Assembly (NCBI GenBank): GCA_026645735.1
Contig: JAPKMT010000006.1
Location: 1-64,000 of the forward strand
Length of the DNA: 64,000 nt
Direction of reading: 5' to 3'
DNA from: Flexilinea sp.
GTDB taxonomy: Bacteria > Chloroflexota > Anaerolineae > Anaerolineales > Anaerolineaceae
Part shown: positions 20,000 through 31,000 of the stretch, one piece after another
Position numbering within the stretch: position 1 is the first letter of the stretch
How the letters are laid out: the number at the start of each line of letters is the position of its first letter
The notes under the pieces: model-generated
Told to the model about the DNA's origin: nothing
The model's database searches: none
The model's input: only the letters and a program-made list of their open reading frames with translations
Made by a program: the position numbers and the translations under genes

Positions 20000-20236
20000 A
20001 TGGAAAATAAATTGATGAATCATCCTGGTACAGCTTATGAAATCCGGGTAAAAAATCACCTTGAAAAGCATTGGGCAGCCTACTTTGCAGGCTGGTCTAT
20101 CGAAAATCTGGAAAATGGAGAAGTCGTTCTGCAAGCCCTCCATGTTGATCAGGCTGGATTGCACGGAGCGCTCAATAAGATTCGCGATCTGAATCTTATC
20201 CTGATTTCTGTAAAACAAATACAAAACAAAAGATAA
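20000..20236 (+). CDS. small conserved hypothetical protein
   Basis: 78 aa MENKLMNHPG...; directly upstream of the flavodoxin gene. Confidence 0.55.
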   Translation: MENKLMNHPGTAYEIRVKNHLEKHWAAYFAGWSIENLENGEVVLQALHVDQAGLHGALNKIRDLNLILISVKQIQNKR

Positions 20237-20246
20237 GGAGATTATT

Positions 20247-20930
20247 ATGTCAAAAATCATCACCCGCCGTCAATTTCTCACCTATACGGCTGCAGGTATC
20301 GGAGTCACTGCATTAACCTGCGCCGGCATGGGAGCCTTTGCGACACATCGTCCTGTGGATATTCAATATCGTAAACTGGCTGCGAATCGCAATCCGGCAA
20401 ATCCGGTTGCGCTTGTCACTTATGCCTCCAAAGCCGGTTCGACGATGGAAATTGCGCAGGCAATTGCCCTGGAACTTGAGAATCGTTCTTTTACAGTCGA
20501 TATTTGTCCGATCCAACAGGTAAACAGCCTGGAGGGTTACAGCCAGATCATCATGGGAAGTGCGATCCGAATGGGATCGCCGCTTCCTGAAGTGAACCGG
20601 TTCATCGAGGAACATTGCTCCGAATTCCAGAAGATTCCTCTCGCCTGTTTTGCAGTCCATCTCCAGCATGACGGAGAAGATGAAGCCAGCCGGAAAGCGC
20701 GTGTGGCTTACCTCGATCCGATCCGCAACCAGCTGCAGATCACGCACGAAGCGTATTTCACCGGTGTTTACGATCCCGCCAAAGTTACTCCCATTGAAAG
20801 ACTGATGGGGAAAATGGTGAAAACACCTGTCGGAGATTTTCGAGATTGGGCAGCGATTAAGGGTTGGGCACAATCGATCTTTTCCAATTCACCGGCTGCC
20901 CGGATAGAGATGGAGAGTGTTGCCTTGTGA
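20247..20930 (+). CDS. Tat-exported flavodoxin-domain protein
   Basis: Tat-like TRRQFLTYTAAGIGVTALTCAGMGAFA; flavodoxin loop VTYASKAGSTMEIAQAIA; IIMGSAIRMGSPLPEV. Confidence 0.82.
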   Translation: MSKIITRRQFLTYTAAGIGVTALTCAGMGAFATHRPVDIQYRKLAANRNPANPVALVTYASKAGSTMEIAQAIALELENRSFTVDICPIQQVNSLEGYSQIIMGSAIRMGSPLPEVNRFIEEHCSEFQKIPLACFAVHLQHDGEDEASRKARVAYLDPIRNQLQITHEAYFTGVYDPAKVTPIERLMGKMVKTPVGDFRDWAAIKGWAQSIFSNSPAARIEMESVAL

Positions 20931-21772
20931 CCCGTGCTTTTGGAAGGAATTTGAGAGCTTTTCGAAACCTGCTTATGGGCTTCACCATTTTCATCATCTC
21001 GACTGGTGTGCTGGTATGGATTGGAATTCAATACCAGCCAAAGCCTTTTCCTCCGCTGCCTGATGAAAAACGATCAATAAAAACAGTACCGCTGCCAGCG
21101 GGGCTTCCAGATCCGGTGCAACGGTTTTACAGCGCTGTTTATGGCAAGGAAATTCCCGTCATTGAAACAGCCGTCATCTCAGGCCGCGGGACACTGAAAC
21201 CATTTCTGAATCTCCCGATACCGGCGCGGTTTTTTTTCGTACATAATGCAGGGAAAGCGTACCGCCATTATTTTGAAGCCACGATTTTTGGGATGCCTGT
21301 CTTCAAGGTCAACGAGGGGTATCTCCATGGCATGAGTTTCTTTGAAAGCCCGATGGCAAGTTTTACGAATGACCCGAACAGCAATCAGGCCGCCAATCTT
21401 ACCCTTTGGGCGGAAGCGATCTGGTTTCCTGCCATCTGGGTGACCGATCCGCGTGTCCATTGGGAGCCGGTTGATGACGACACAGCGCTCCTGTTTGTGC
21501 CGTTTGATCAGCGTGAGGAGAATTTTCTGGTTCACTTCAATCCTGTAACGGATTTGATCGACATTATGGAAACCATGCGGTATCGTGAGACCGGGGATGA
21601 TCAGATTACAATCCTGTGGATTCTGCGCAGCGAGTCGAAACAACCGGTGGCTGAGGGAAATGCCGGAGCCACGGGATCTGCGATGTGGCTGGATCAGGGC
21701 TCGCCATGGGCTTCCTTTGATGCGGAACAGATCTTCCTCAATGTGGATGTAAGCCAATCCATCCATCGATGA
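20927..21772 (+). CDS. DUF6544-like membrane-anchored protein (paralogue B)
   Basis: Colinear with 11888-12670; GTG start overlaps upstream TGA (an ATG start at about 20973 is also possible). Confidence 0.72.
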   Translation: MTRAFGRNLRAFRNLLMGFTIFIISTGVLVWIGIQYQPKPFPPLPDEKRSIKTVPLPAGLPDPVQRFYSAVYGKEIPVIETAVISGRGTLKPFLNLPIPARFFFVHNAGKAYRHYFEATIFGMPVFKVNEGYLHGMSFFESPMASFTNDPNSNQAANLTLWAEAIWFPAIWVTDPRVHWEPVDDDTALLFVPFDQREENFLVHFNPVTDLIDIMETMRYRETGDDQITILWILRSESKQPVAEGNAGATGSAMWLDQGSPWASFDAEQIFLNVDVSQSIHR

Positions 21773-21881
21773 TAAGGCATCCAGAATTGCTTTGTAAGAT
21801 TTCACCATCCTGCAGGATGAAACAAGAAGCTTACTCGATTTCAAAAAGCGTGATCAGACACCTGCGATAAGGAGAACAAAC

Positions 21882-22883
21882 ATGAACCAGAACTCAAAAA
21901 AAATATGGATATACCTGGCGTTGTCCTTCGGCATCCCCTGGACGGCTGCTCTGGTCATTTCACAGTCCAGTATCATGGAGAACCATCCGGATCAGGCGGC
22001 AGCCATCGCGAACGGAATCTTTATCTCGTTCCCATGGCTGGCAAATATTGCTGCGCGTCTGATCACCCGGGAAGGTTGGAGCGCTCTCTGGCTTCATCCA
22101 AAAATCAGAAAAAGCCGGCGATACTACCTGGCACTCTGGTTCTTACCGTTTCTGGCGACAATCGCCGGCGGGCTGATCTTTTATTTACTTTTCTCGAAAT
22201 CTTTTGACCCAAACCTGAGCGCACTCAGGAATCTGGCACAAAACGCTTCACTGCCAGCAGAATCCAGTCCCTGGACGCTCTTCCTTCAGATCACATTTTC
22301 GCTGATGTTCATCTCCGTTCCCATCAACACCGTGGCTTCGATGGGCGAGGAATTCGGCTGGCGGGCTTATTTACTGCCGAAGCTCATGCTACATTTCAAC
22401 AGGCACAGCTCCGTGGAAGATGGTTCCGGGGATGCTCCCGCGGATACCTCTTTATTTGCCAGTGCTTTTTCCGAAGGCGCTGCGCGGAAAGCAGCCATGC
22501 TGACAGGTCTTATCCACGGGGTATGGCACTTGCCGCTGATCCTGATGACAACGAGTTCAACGCCTTCCGCAAGTGCGCTCACACTGCTGGTATACCTGCT
22601 GTTCACCTGTTCATTGAGCATCTTACTGTCCTGGGGCACGCTGAAAAGCGGCAGTGCCTGGCCTGCTGCAGTTGGTCATGGCGCAGCTAACGCCGCTTCC
22701 GTATTGCCCGGTTTTCTCCTGTCAGGTCAGCCCGTCCCCTGGATGGGGCCGGATCCCACCGGCCTTGTTGGCGGCCTGGGGTACATCATCCTGGCATTGG
22801 TGCTGCTCTTCGGGAAAGGATTCACGGGAGGAAAAGAGAAGATTCGCACAGCGCCGGTAAAAAGATGCCAGATTTCCCCATAA
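21882..22883 (+). CDS. CPBP family intramembrane metalloprotease
   Basis: MGEEFGWRAYLLPKL, GLIHGVWHLPLIL, GHGAANAAS. Confidence 0.85.
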   Translation: MNQNSKKIWIYLALSFGIPWTAALVISQSSIMENHPDQAAAIANGIFISFPWLANIAARLITREGWSALWLHPKIRKSRRYYLALWFLPFLATIAGGLIFYLLFSKSFDPNLSALRNLAQNASLPAESSPWTLFLQITFSLMFISVPINTVASMGEEFGWRAYLLPKLMLHFNRHSSVEDGSGDAPADTSLFASAFSEGAARKAAMLTGLIHGVWHLPLILMTTSSTPSASALTLLVYLLFTCSLSILLSWGTLKSGSAWPAAVGHGAANAASVLPGFLLSGQPVPWMGPDPTGLVGGLGYIILALVLLFGKGFTGGKEKIRTAPVKRCQISP

Positions 22884-22929
22884 TAAGCCCTGTCTGGCTA
22901 AATTTCTGGCAATCAAAACCCGCATAAGG

Positions 22930-23025
22930 TCATTTTATATCGGGGATTAACTTGAATTCAATCTTTGCGCCTAATGCTTCAGCGATCTTGGCAAGGAAAG
23001 ATAAACTGGGAGCGGTGGTGTCATT
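22930..23025 (-). pseudogene. XRE/HigA-like antitoxin, C-terminal fragment
   Basis: Reverse-strand NDTTAPSLSFLAKIAEALGAKIEFKLIPDIK*. Confidence 0.65.
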
Positions 23026-23130
23026 TTACACCTCATCCATTAACGCTTGCTTTCGTCGCATGGCTATCTCAATCTCACGGTCTGGTGCCTTTTGACTTTG
23101 TTTTCTATATCCATGCAAGATGACAAATTG
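23026..23130 (-). pseudogene. RelE/HigB-like toxin, C-terminal fragment
   Basis: Reverse-strand FVILHGYRKQSQKAPDREIEIAMRRKQALMDEV*. Confidence 0.65.
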
Positions 23131-23211
23131 TAAAAAAAAGGGTGCAAATAAAAACCTGACCAGATAGAACAGGAGATTCGTCAAATATTCTTATGAGGAA
23201 CGGTCCTCCCC

Positions 23212-23377
23212 GTAGGGACAACCCTTGTGGTTGCCCGAAATCGACACGGTTCGGCATGATTCATTTTTTTGTAGGGGCAACCCATGCGAACGCCCAATGT
23301 CGATATGGTTCGTCATGGTCCATCCAGGGCAGGGGGTAGGGGCAACCCTTGTGGTTGCCCGAAATCGACACGCATCC
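23212..23377. repeat. tandem array of GTAGGGGCAACCC... repeat, about 2.7 units of 59-65 bp
   Basis: Units start at 23212, 23271 and 23336, each with a GGGCAACCC...GGTTGCCC-type inverted repeat. Confidence 0.85.
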
Positions 23378-23440
23378 GAAAAACAAAACCGTAACCCTGG
23401 GTATTACGGCTGCTTGCACCCCGTTAAGGGTTTTTCCAAG

Positions 23441-23460
23441 TAGCGGGGTCACGATTCGAA
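23441..23460 (-). repeat. partial copy of tRNA 3' end
   Basis: TAGCGGGGTCACGATTCGAA versus TAGCGGGGACACGATTCGAA inside the tRNA; one mismatch. Confidence 0.75.
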
Positions 23461-23497
23461 TATCATAATTCGATGCTGCCAGTGACCTTAATAGAAA

Positions 23498-23519
23498 AAC
23501 GCCAGATTTCTCTGGCGTT
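23498..23519 (-). terminator. rho-independent terminator downstream of the tRNA
   Basis: AACGCCAGAGAAATCTGGCGTT followed by TTTC on the minus strand. Confidence 0.8.
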
Positions 23520-23521
23520 AG

Positions 23522-23593
23522 TAGCGGGGACACGATTCGAACGTATGACCTCCGGGTTATGAGCCCGACGAGCTGCCACTGCTCTACCCCGCA
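23522..23593 (-). tRNA. tRNA-Met(CAT), initiator-like
   Basis: TGCGGGGTAGAGCAGTGGCAGCTCGTCGGGCTCATAACCCGGAGGTCATACGTTCGAATCGTGTCCCCGCTA; CAT anticodon, three G-C pairs in anticodon stem, unpaired 1-72. Confidence 0.9.
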
Positions 23594-23697
23594 TCAACTT
23601 GCATAATCATATACCCGAATGACGAAAAAGTCAACCTGCCGCCCTTTTTCCTTATTACATTTCGGAGGCGGCTGCGCTTTTCATCCAAGGGAGCACC

Positions 23698-26301
23698 TCA
23701 GAAGAGCGCGTACTGATCCGGATCCGTTGACGAGCCACCGCCCGAATCCACATTCTCCTGGTCCGGGCTCACCCGGGGCGCAGGCTTCACCGCTTCTTCT
23801 TCGTCCGCTGCTTTAATTTTCTTCGCCCTGACCGGTTTTTCCGGCTCTTCGACGGGCTGCGTGTCTTTGGCTGTTTTTTCGAGCACCACCTGTGAAAGGC
23901 CGGTGACACTCTGATTGATCATCTTGACAGTCACCTCAAGCTGTCTGGCGCGCCGGATCTGTTTGACGGTCGTCAAACGGATCGGCCGCGTTTTTCCTTT
24001 GCCATAATGGAGCAGCAGCAGCGTCTTTCCGGATTCCAACTTTACGGCGCCGGCGATGAATTCCCCTTCCGCCATCCGGACAGCGATCACACCCTGACCA
24101 TAGCGGCCCTGTTTGGGGAATTCGCTGACCGCGATTTTTCCCAATCCCCAACTGCTGGCTGCAAGACAGCAATGATCCGTTTCCGTGACCAACAACGCAG
24201 CCGCAAGGCGATCCTCCTCCTTCAGTTTCATGCCGTTGACCCCGGCAGCAATCAGCCCCATCGGGCGCAGATAACTCTGATCAAAACGAATCGCCATGCC
24301 ATTGCGGCTGATCAGCATCAGATGGCTCGAATTTTCCTCGCTCACCAGCACGGTCAGCAGCCGGTCTCCCGGATTGACCTTGCAAAGTGTAAAGGACTGT
24401 GTGGAAGCAAACGGCAGCTCTGCCGTGGATGTCTTCTTCAGGATGGCGTTTTCCGTCACGGTGATGACGGCTGATTCGTCCCCGTTTTTTTCATTGGCGG
24501 AAAGCGTAAAGATGGCACTGATTGTCTCATCACTGCCCCAGCCTGAGATGGAACCAAAATCAATACCGTCTGCAAAAGCATCCACCTTGGGAAGCGTCTC
24601 GACATAAATGCCGAACGCTTTGCCGCTTTCCGAAACAATATAGACGGTCTTTTGTGTATCGCTGCGGACCATCCAGGCCGGAATCACAAATTCTTTTTCC
24701 GCGGCTTTGGCTGCTTCACAGCGTCCGATCTTCCCATCAGCCGACAATCCCACAAAGACCTCATCCGCTTCCACCAGGGTATTGGCGGTCAATAGTTCTT
24801 TGGAAGAAATGCCCTCCCCCAGCAAAGCGATCTGCGTGCGGCGTGGATCGGCGTACTTCTTTCGGACATCCAGCAGCTCCCGTTCCAGCATTTCCCGCAT
24901 CTTTTGCGGGGAAGCCAGCAGGTCCTTCATGGCTGCAATCGCGTGCTGCAGTTCCGCATGTTCGCTCTGCAGCTTCGTGCTTTCCAGATGTGTCAGCCGT
25001 TTCAGCGGCATATCCAGGATCGCCTGAGCCTGCTCCTCATCCAGTTTGAATTTTTGCATGATTTCGGATCGCGCCTGTTTTTCATCATCCGCATTGCGAA
25101 TGATTGCAATCATTTCATCCAGATGTTGAATGGCAATGAGCAATCCTTCCAGGATATGCGCACGCCGCTCCGCTTTTTCAAGTTCAAAGGTGATTTTTCG
25201 ACGGATCACGTCCAGTTGATGATCGATGAAAACTTTTAATGCCTGTTTCAGATTTAAAACGCGCGGGCCGTTATCCACCAGCGCCAGCAAAATGATCCCG
25301 AACGTCGTCTGCAGGGGTGTATGCTTGTACAGCTTGCGGAGAATTTTCTCGGATTCACCGGTTTTGGCAATCTCGATGACGATCCGCATACCCTGCCGAT
25401 CGGATTCATCCCGCAGATCCGAAATGCCTTCAATGATATTGTCCCGCACCAGCTGGGCGATGCGTTCGATCAGACCGCTTTTATTCACCTGATAGGGAAT
25501 CTCGGTAATGATGAGGCGGCTGCGCCCTTTTCCCATGTCCTCCAGATGGACGCGTCCACGAACCATCAAGCGTCCGCGTCCCGTGGCATAGGCGGAAACG
25601 AGCTCATTGCGGGCATCTTCCAGCACGATGATGCCGCCGGTGGGAAAATCCGGTCCTTTGACAAATTTCATCAGGTCATCCACACCGATTTCGCTGTATT
25701 CATCCCATTGGTGGAGGATGTAGATGGTGGCGTCAATCACTTCTCCCAGATTATGCGGCGGAATATTGGTCGCCATACCCACCGCGATGCCGCTGGCGCC
25801 GTTGACCAGCAGGTTCGGAATGATGGACGGCAGGACGACCGGTTCGCTCAGTGTGTCATCGAAGTTGCGTGAAAAATCAACCGTGTTCTGGTCGATGTGT
25901 TCCAGCATCTCCATCGAAAATTTATCGAGTTTCGCTTCGGTATACCGCATTGCAGCGGGTGAATCTCCATCAACACTGCCGAAGTTTCCCTGCCCGTCAA
26001 CCAGCGGATAACGAATCGTGAAATCCTGAGCCAGTCGCGCCATGGCATCATAGACAGCCGTGTCCCCATGCGGATGATATTTACCCAGCACCTCGCCGAC
26101 AATTCTGGCAGATTTCTTATAGGCAGAATCCGGCCGGATTCCCATATCATACATGGCGTAAAGAATCCTGCGCTGCACCGGTTTCAACCCATCCCGGGCA
26201 TCCGGAATTGCGCGAGAAATGATCACGCTCATCGCATAATCCAGATAGGACTGCTGCATTTCATGTTCGATATCTACTGGTCGTGTTTCTTGTTTGTTCA
26301 T
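23698..26301 (-). CDS. gyrA: DNA gyrase/topoisomerase IV subunit A
   Basis: [55 protein letters not shown]; start after GGAGG. Confidence 0.93.
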   Translation of the reverse strand: MNKQETRPVDIEHEMQQSYLDYAMSVIISRAIPDARDGLKPVQRRILYAMYDMGIRPDSAYKKSARIVGEVLGKYHPHGDTAVYDAMARLAQDFTIRYPLVDGQGNFGSVDGDSPAAMRYTEAKLDKFSMEMLEHIDQNTVDFSRNFDDTLSEPVVLPSIIPNLLVNGASGIAVGMATNIPPHNLGEVIDATIYILHQWDEYSEIGVDDLMKFVKGPDFPTGGIIVLEDARNELVSAYATGRGRLMVRGRVHLEDMGKGRSRLIITEIPYQVNKSGLIERIAQLVRDNIIEGISDLRDESDRQGMRIVIEIAKTGESEKILRKLYKHTPLQTTFGIILLALVDNGPRVLNLKQALKVFIDHQLDVIRRKITFELEKAERRAHILEGLLIAIQHLDEMIAIIRNADDEKQARSEIMQKFKLDEEQAQAILDMPLKRLTHLESTKLQSEHAELQHAIAAMKDLLASPQKMREMLERELLDVRKKYADPRRTQIALLGEGISSKELLTANTLVEADEVFVGLSADGKIGRCEAAKAAEKEFVIPAWMVRSDTQKTVYIVSESGKAFGIYVETLPKVDAFADGIDFGSISGWGSDETISAIFTLSANEKNGDESAVITVTENAILKKTSTAELPFASTQSFTLCKVNPGDRLLTVLVSEENSSHLMLISRNGMAIRFDQSYLRPMGLIAAGVNGMKLKEEDRLAAALLVTETDHCCLAASSWGLGKIAVSEFPKQGRYGQGVIAVRMAEGEFIAGAVKLESGKTLLLLHYGKGKTRPIRLTTVKQIRRARQLEVTVKMINQSVTGLSQVVLEKTAKDTQPVEEPEKPVRAKKIKAADEEEAVKPAPRVSPDQENVDSGGGSSTDPDQYALF

Positions 26302-26560
26302 TAAGATTTCCTCCGATTTTTTCATCCGTTGGAATCAGTCCGTCTTTCCATAATTCCGAAATGAGGATTATAGCATTATTTTTTATTCCAAAAAATTCAA
26401 TACAGCGATTCGGATTCGGGGTGGATTGCTGGTTGTTCCAGTAAGTTGGTGTTTCCCATCAAGCCGGAGGAACAGCAGCGGTTCGTTTTCTTATTCATAA
26501 GTCCGCTTTCCATGTTCAATAGCCCATCGGAAAGGATCCATCGGTTAAAAACTCGAATCG

Positions 26561-26574
26561 ATGATTATAATCAT
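26561..26574. promoter_or_regulatory. perfect 14-bp palindrome upstream of deoB
   Basis: ATGATTATAATCAT. Confidence 0.35.
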
Positions 26575-26586
26575 AATCAACTTTAC

Positions 26587-26611
26587 TGCTGCTTTTTACT
26601 AAAAAGCAGCA
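26587..26611 (+). promoter_or_regulatory. leader hairpin before deoB
   Basis: TGCTGCTTTTT-ACT-AAAAAGCAGCA, 11-bp perfect stem, no T-tract. Confidence 0.45.
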
Positions 26612-26655
26612 ATGCGAAATTTGAAAAATCCTTTTGTGTTAAAGGAGAACACCCT

Positions 26656-27816
26656 GTGAAGACAAATCGTATTATTTGGATCGTATTGGACAGCGTCGGT
26701 ATGGGACCCATGCCGGATGCCCATGCGTTTGGTGATGATGAACCGAACACGCTGGGACACATTGCGCAGGCCGTCCCCGGTTTTTCGCTGCCGGTCATGG
26801 AATCGATGGGATTAGGAAATATCGATGGAATGATCGGGTATCAGCCGGCAGACCGTCCCATCGGAGCGTATGCCCGCATGGCGGAGTTTTCTGCCGGCAA
26901 GGATACGACCATCGGACATTGGGAGATGGTCGGAATTCAGATGACCAGGCCGCTGCCGACGTATCCGAACGGATTTGGTCCTGAAATCATGCAGGAATTT
27001 GAAGCGCGCATCGGACGCGGAACGCTCGGCAACAAACCGGCCTCCGGGACTGCGATCATTGCCGAATTGGGCGATGAGCATGTCGCCACCGGCAAACCGA
27101 TCATCTATACCTCCGCCGACAGCGTCTTCCAAATCGCTGCGCACGAATCCGTCATCCCGCTGCAGGAACTCTATCATCTTTGCCAGATCGCCCGAGACAT
27201 GCTGACCGGTGAAAACGGCGTCGCCCGCGTCATTGCGCGCCCCTTTACCGGGACATCCGGCGCTTATGTACGGACCGCCAACCGGCGGGACTTCTCATTA
27301 AAACCGGATACGACGGTGCTGGACTTTCTCAAAGAAGCCGGTTATACCGTCGCCGCGGTGGGTAAAATCGAGGATATCTTTGCCGGGCAGGGCATTACGT
27401 ATGCCGTTCACACGCAGTCCAATTTGGACGGGATGCAGCAGACGGAGGCCTGCATGGAAAGATTCGACAGCGGACTGATTTTTGTCAATCTGGTCGATTT
27501 CGACATGAAATACGGGCATCGCAGGGATGCAGCTGCATATGCAGCGGGTTTGACAGAGTTTGATCAATGGCTGGGGACGTTCCTCCCGAAGCTGCTGCCT
27601 TCCGATCTTCTGATCATCACCGCCGATCACGGTTGTGATCCGACGCACAAAGGGACGGATCATACCCGAGAATATGTTCCGTTGCTGATGTACGGAGAGG
27701 ATGTCGAAGCAGGCCTGAATTATGGCACGCGGCCGACGTTCGCGGACATTGGACAGACGGTCGCCAGGGTTTTCAACGTTGATCCACTCGATGCCGGCAC
27801 TGCCTTATTGCCATAA
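26656..27816 (+). CDS. deoB: phosphopentomutase
   Basis: [57 protein letters not shown] start after AAGGAG. Confidence 0.93.
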   Translation: MKTNRIIWIVLDSVGMGPMPDAHAFGDDEPNTLGHIAQAVPGFSLPVMESMGLGNIDGMIGYQPADRPIGAYARMAEFSAGKDTTIGHWEMVGIQMTRPLPTYPNGFGPEIMQEFEARIGRGTLGNKPASGTAIIAELGDEHVATGKPIIYTSADSVFQIAAHESVIPLQELYHLCQIARDMLTGENGVARVIARPFTGTSGAYVRTANRRDFSLKPDTTVLDFLKEAGYTVAAVGKIEDIFAGQGITYAVHTQSNLDGMQQTEACMERFDSGLIFVNLVDFDMKYGHRRDAAAYAAGLTEFDQWLGTFLPKLLPSDLLIITADHGCDPTHKGTDHTREYVPLLMYGEDVEAGLNYGTRPTFADIGQTVARVFNVDPLDAGTALLP

Positions 27817-27933
27817 AGCAGCGATGTACAATAGGAGAATTTTATTTACTGCCTGAGTTTCTCACTTTTTGAAAAACTCAGGAGTACACGTATGGCGATC
27901 TGTCATTGTGTGGAGAGCATCGACCCAACACAC

Positions 27934-27997
27934 TGTCATTGCCATCATAGAGAAGCAATCTTTTTTCGTATGGCACCCTTTACATAATATGGGGCAG
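27934..27997. repeat. dispersed TGTCATTGCCA...GAAGCAATC repeat, copy B
   Basis: Aligned with 19916-19978. Confidence 0.6.
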
Positions 27998-28035
27998 GGA
28001 GATTCCAAGGCACTAATTTGAGGAAAATGCATACA

Positions 28036-28068
28036 AAAAAAATCGCACAATAAAATGTGCGATTTTTT
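28036..28068. terminator. bidirectional terminator hairpin between deoB and rpoC
   Basis: AAAATCGCACA-ATAAAA-TGTGCGATTTTTT, poly-A/poly-T both sides. Confidence 0.8.
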
Positions 28069-28088
28069 GATTATTTACGAATAGGTGT

Positions 28089-31000
28089 TTATTCAGACGG
28101 CAGATTCGAGATGATCGTACTCTGATCAATTTCATCTTCAAATGCAAAACGTCCATGAACAAACCCCGTACCAGCCGGAATTAATTTACCGATGATGACG
28201 TTTTCTTTGAGTCCGAACAGCGGATCTTTGGTTCCCGCGATTGCAGCGCTTGCCAGGACCTTGATGGTATGCTGGAATGATGATGCGGACAACCAGGAAT
28301 CCGTGCTCAGAGAGGCTTTCGTGACACCCAGCAAAACCTCGACCGCTTTGGCAGGGTTCTTTCCTTCAGCTTCCAGACTCTGATTCATTTCACGGAAACG
28401 CAGCCGGTCCACGACATCCATCGGCAGATACGGAGAATCACCGGAACGGGTCACCTGTACTTTGCCGAGCAGTTTTCGGATAATGACTTCGAAATGTTTG
28501 TCGTTGATGTTCTGACCTTGCGCACGGTAAACGCGCTGAATTTCGGTCAGGATGTACATCTGACAAGCATCACGTCCATTCAGTTTCAAAACAGTATGCG
28601 GATTCAATGATCCTTCGGTCAATGGCTGACCAACGGTGACATGTTGATTGTCTTTAATGATCATACGGGCAGTCGTCGGAATATCATATTCTTCGCTTTC
28701 CTGTTTTTCATAGGTCACAATCACTTTGTTCTCTTCAATCCGAATTCGGCCGGTATGAGCAGCCGTAATGGTGGTCTCACCGTTTTCAGCGAGCACGTCA
28801 CCCAGATTAACCTGTTGCTCATCAGTAACTTTTTGGGTCCAACCTGACGGAACTTCATACACATCAGAAACCAGTTCACTGTGGTCGACACGAACCGTCC
28901 GCAAGTCAGAATACTTGTCAGACTGGATGATCTTGGCAGTTCCTTCGAGCTGTGTGATAACAGCTTCACCTTTTGGTGTGCGGCGGGCTTCAAAGAGTTC
29001 TTCAACACGGGGGAGACCCGTCGTAATGTCTCCGCCTTGTGCAACACCACCGGAGTGGAAGGTTCGCAGTGTCAACTGGGTCCCTGGTTCACCAATGGAT
29101 TGCGCCGCGACGGTACCAACCGCCTGTCCCAGTTCAACCATCTTGCCTCGTCCTAAATCCAGGCCGTAGCACTTTGAACAAATTCCGTGTTTCAATTCAC
29201 AAGTCATTGGAGAACGGACTTTTAATTCCTGCACATTGGAGGCGCTGATTTTTTTGGCAAGGGTATGATCCACAATGTCGCCTTTTTCCGCGATGATTTC
29301 ACCGGTGATCGGATCAACAACGCGTTCTGCAGTTAATCGTCCGAATACACGTTCAGAATACGCCTGTTTGGCGACGTCATCCGCACGGCGGATCCAAATA
29401 CCCTCTTCCGTACCGCAATCTTCGTCATTGATGATCAGGTCTTGCGCCACATCGACCAACCGCCGCGTCAGATAACCGGCATCGGCCGTTCGCAGCGCTG
29501 TGTCCGCCAAACCTTTACGGGCTCCGTGTGTGGAAATGAAATACTCCAGCGCATCGAGACCTTCACGGAAATTTGATTTAATCGGCAATCGGATGATACG
29601 GCCGGATGGATCTGCCATCAAACCACGCATACCAGCCAACTGAGCAATCGGGCCGAAACCGCCTTTGGTCGCGCCGGAATTTGCCATTACGGCCATGTTT
29701 CCCTGCGGATCCATGTTGTTGCGGACTTCTTTTGCAATTTTGGCTGTCGTGTCCTGCCAGACATCAATGGTCCGGTCGTTGCGTTCCTGTTCGGTCAAAA
29801 GACCGCGCCGCCATTGCCGGTTGATTTGATCGACCTCAGAGTCCGCATCCGCCAGCATCGTATCCTTTGTGTCTGGAATCGTGATGTCGGAAACGGCGAT
29901 CGTTGATCCGGAGCGCATGGAATATTCAAATCCGATATCTTTAATGGAGTCAGCAACTTCGGTGGTTACTTCCTGGTCACAGACCTGATAGACTTCCGAA
30001 ATCAAATCCTTAATGGCTCCCTTGTCGAGGATGACATTCTTGAAGCGCATCTCCGGAGGAAGAATGTTGTTGAAAATGACACGGCCTGCGGTGGTGTCCA
30101 CCAACCGTGTTTCAGGCTGCGGCAAGCGTTTTCCGTCGGTGTCATAATACGTTTCAACCTGGAATTTGATCTTTGCGTGCAGATCGATCAGATCCATGTC
30201 GTAGGAATACTGAACTTCGTCGATCGAGTAAAATGCTCGTCCATCCCCTCTATGGTCGCCATCCATATCCATGGTCAGATAGAACACCCCTAAGACCATA
30301 TCTTTGGACGGGCTGATGATCGGTTCGCCGTCTGCCGGTTTGAGCAAGTTCTTGGAAGCCAGCATTAAGGTGCGGGCTTCTTCCACTGCTTTTTCGGAGA
30401 GCGGTACATGAACAGCCATCTGGTCGCCATCGAAGTCAGCGTTAAAGGCGGTACAAACCAGCGGATGCAATTGAATGGCGTTCCCTTCAATCAACACCGG
30501 TTCGAAAGCCTGAATACCCAGACGGTGCAGGGTTGGCGCACGGTTCAACAACACCGGTCGTTCACCGATCACATCGGCGAGCACTTCCCAGACTTCCGGA
30601 CGATTGCGTTCGATAATCCGATTGGCGCCTTTCACATTGGTGGCGAACCCTTTTTCGACCAGCCGTGAGACGAGGAATGGATGGAAAAGTTCCTTCGCCA
30701 TTGTTTTCGGCAGGCCGCATTGATATAACTTTAATTTCGCACCGACGACAATTACCGACCGGCCGGAGTAATCGACACGTTTTCCCAGAAGATTTCTGCG
30801 GAAACGGCCTTTCTTGCCTTTCAGCATGTCGCTCAATGATTTGAGTTCGCGCCGGCCGCGACGGGAAAGCGCCTTGCCGCGTTGAGAATTGTCGATCAAA
30901 GAATCCACTGCTTCCTGCAGCATGCGTTTTTCGTTGCGGACAATCACATCCGGTGCACCCAGTTCCAACAGTCTTTTCAGACGGTTGTTGCGGTTGATCA

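Noticed and set aside
23212-23377. Possible CRISPR array
   Set aside because: Only about 2.7 units, the supposed spacers are themselves similar between units, repeats are imperfect, and no cas genes are present.
24522-25049. 175-aa plus-strand ORF within gyrA
   Set aside because: Low-complexity Ser/Pro/Arg composition typical of the complement of a real gene.
26403-26431. CAGCGATTCGGATTCGGGGTGGATTGCTG as another solo MITE derivative
   Set aside because: Resembles joined ends but lacks the AAATATGG motif and any flanking duplication; too short to support.
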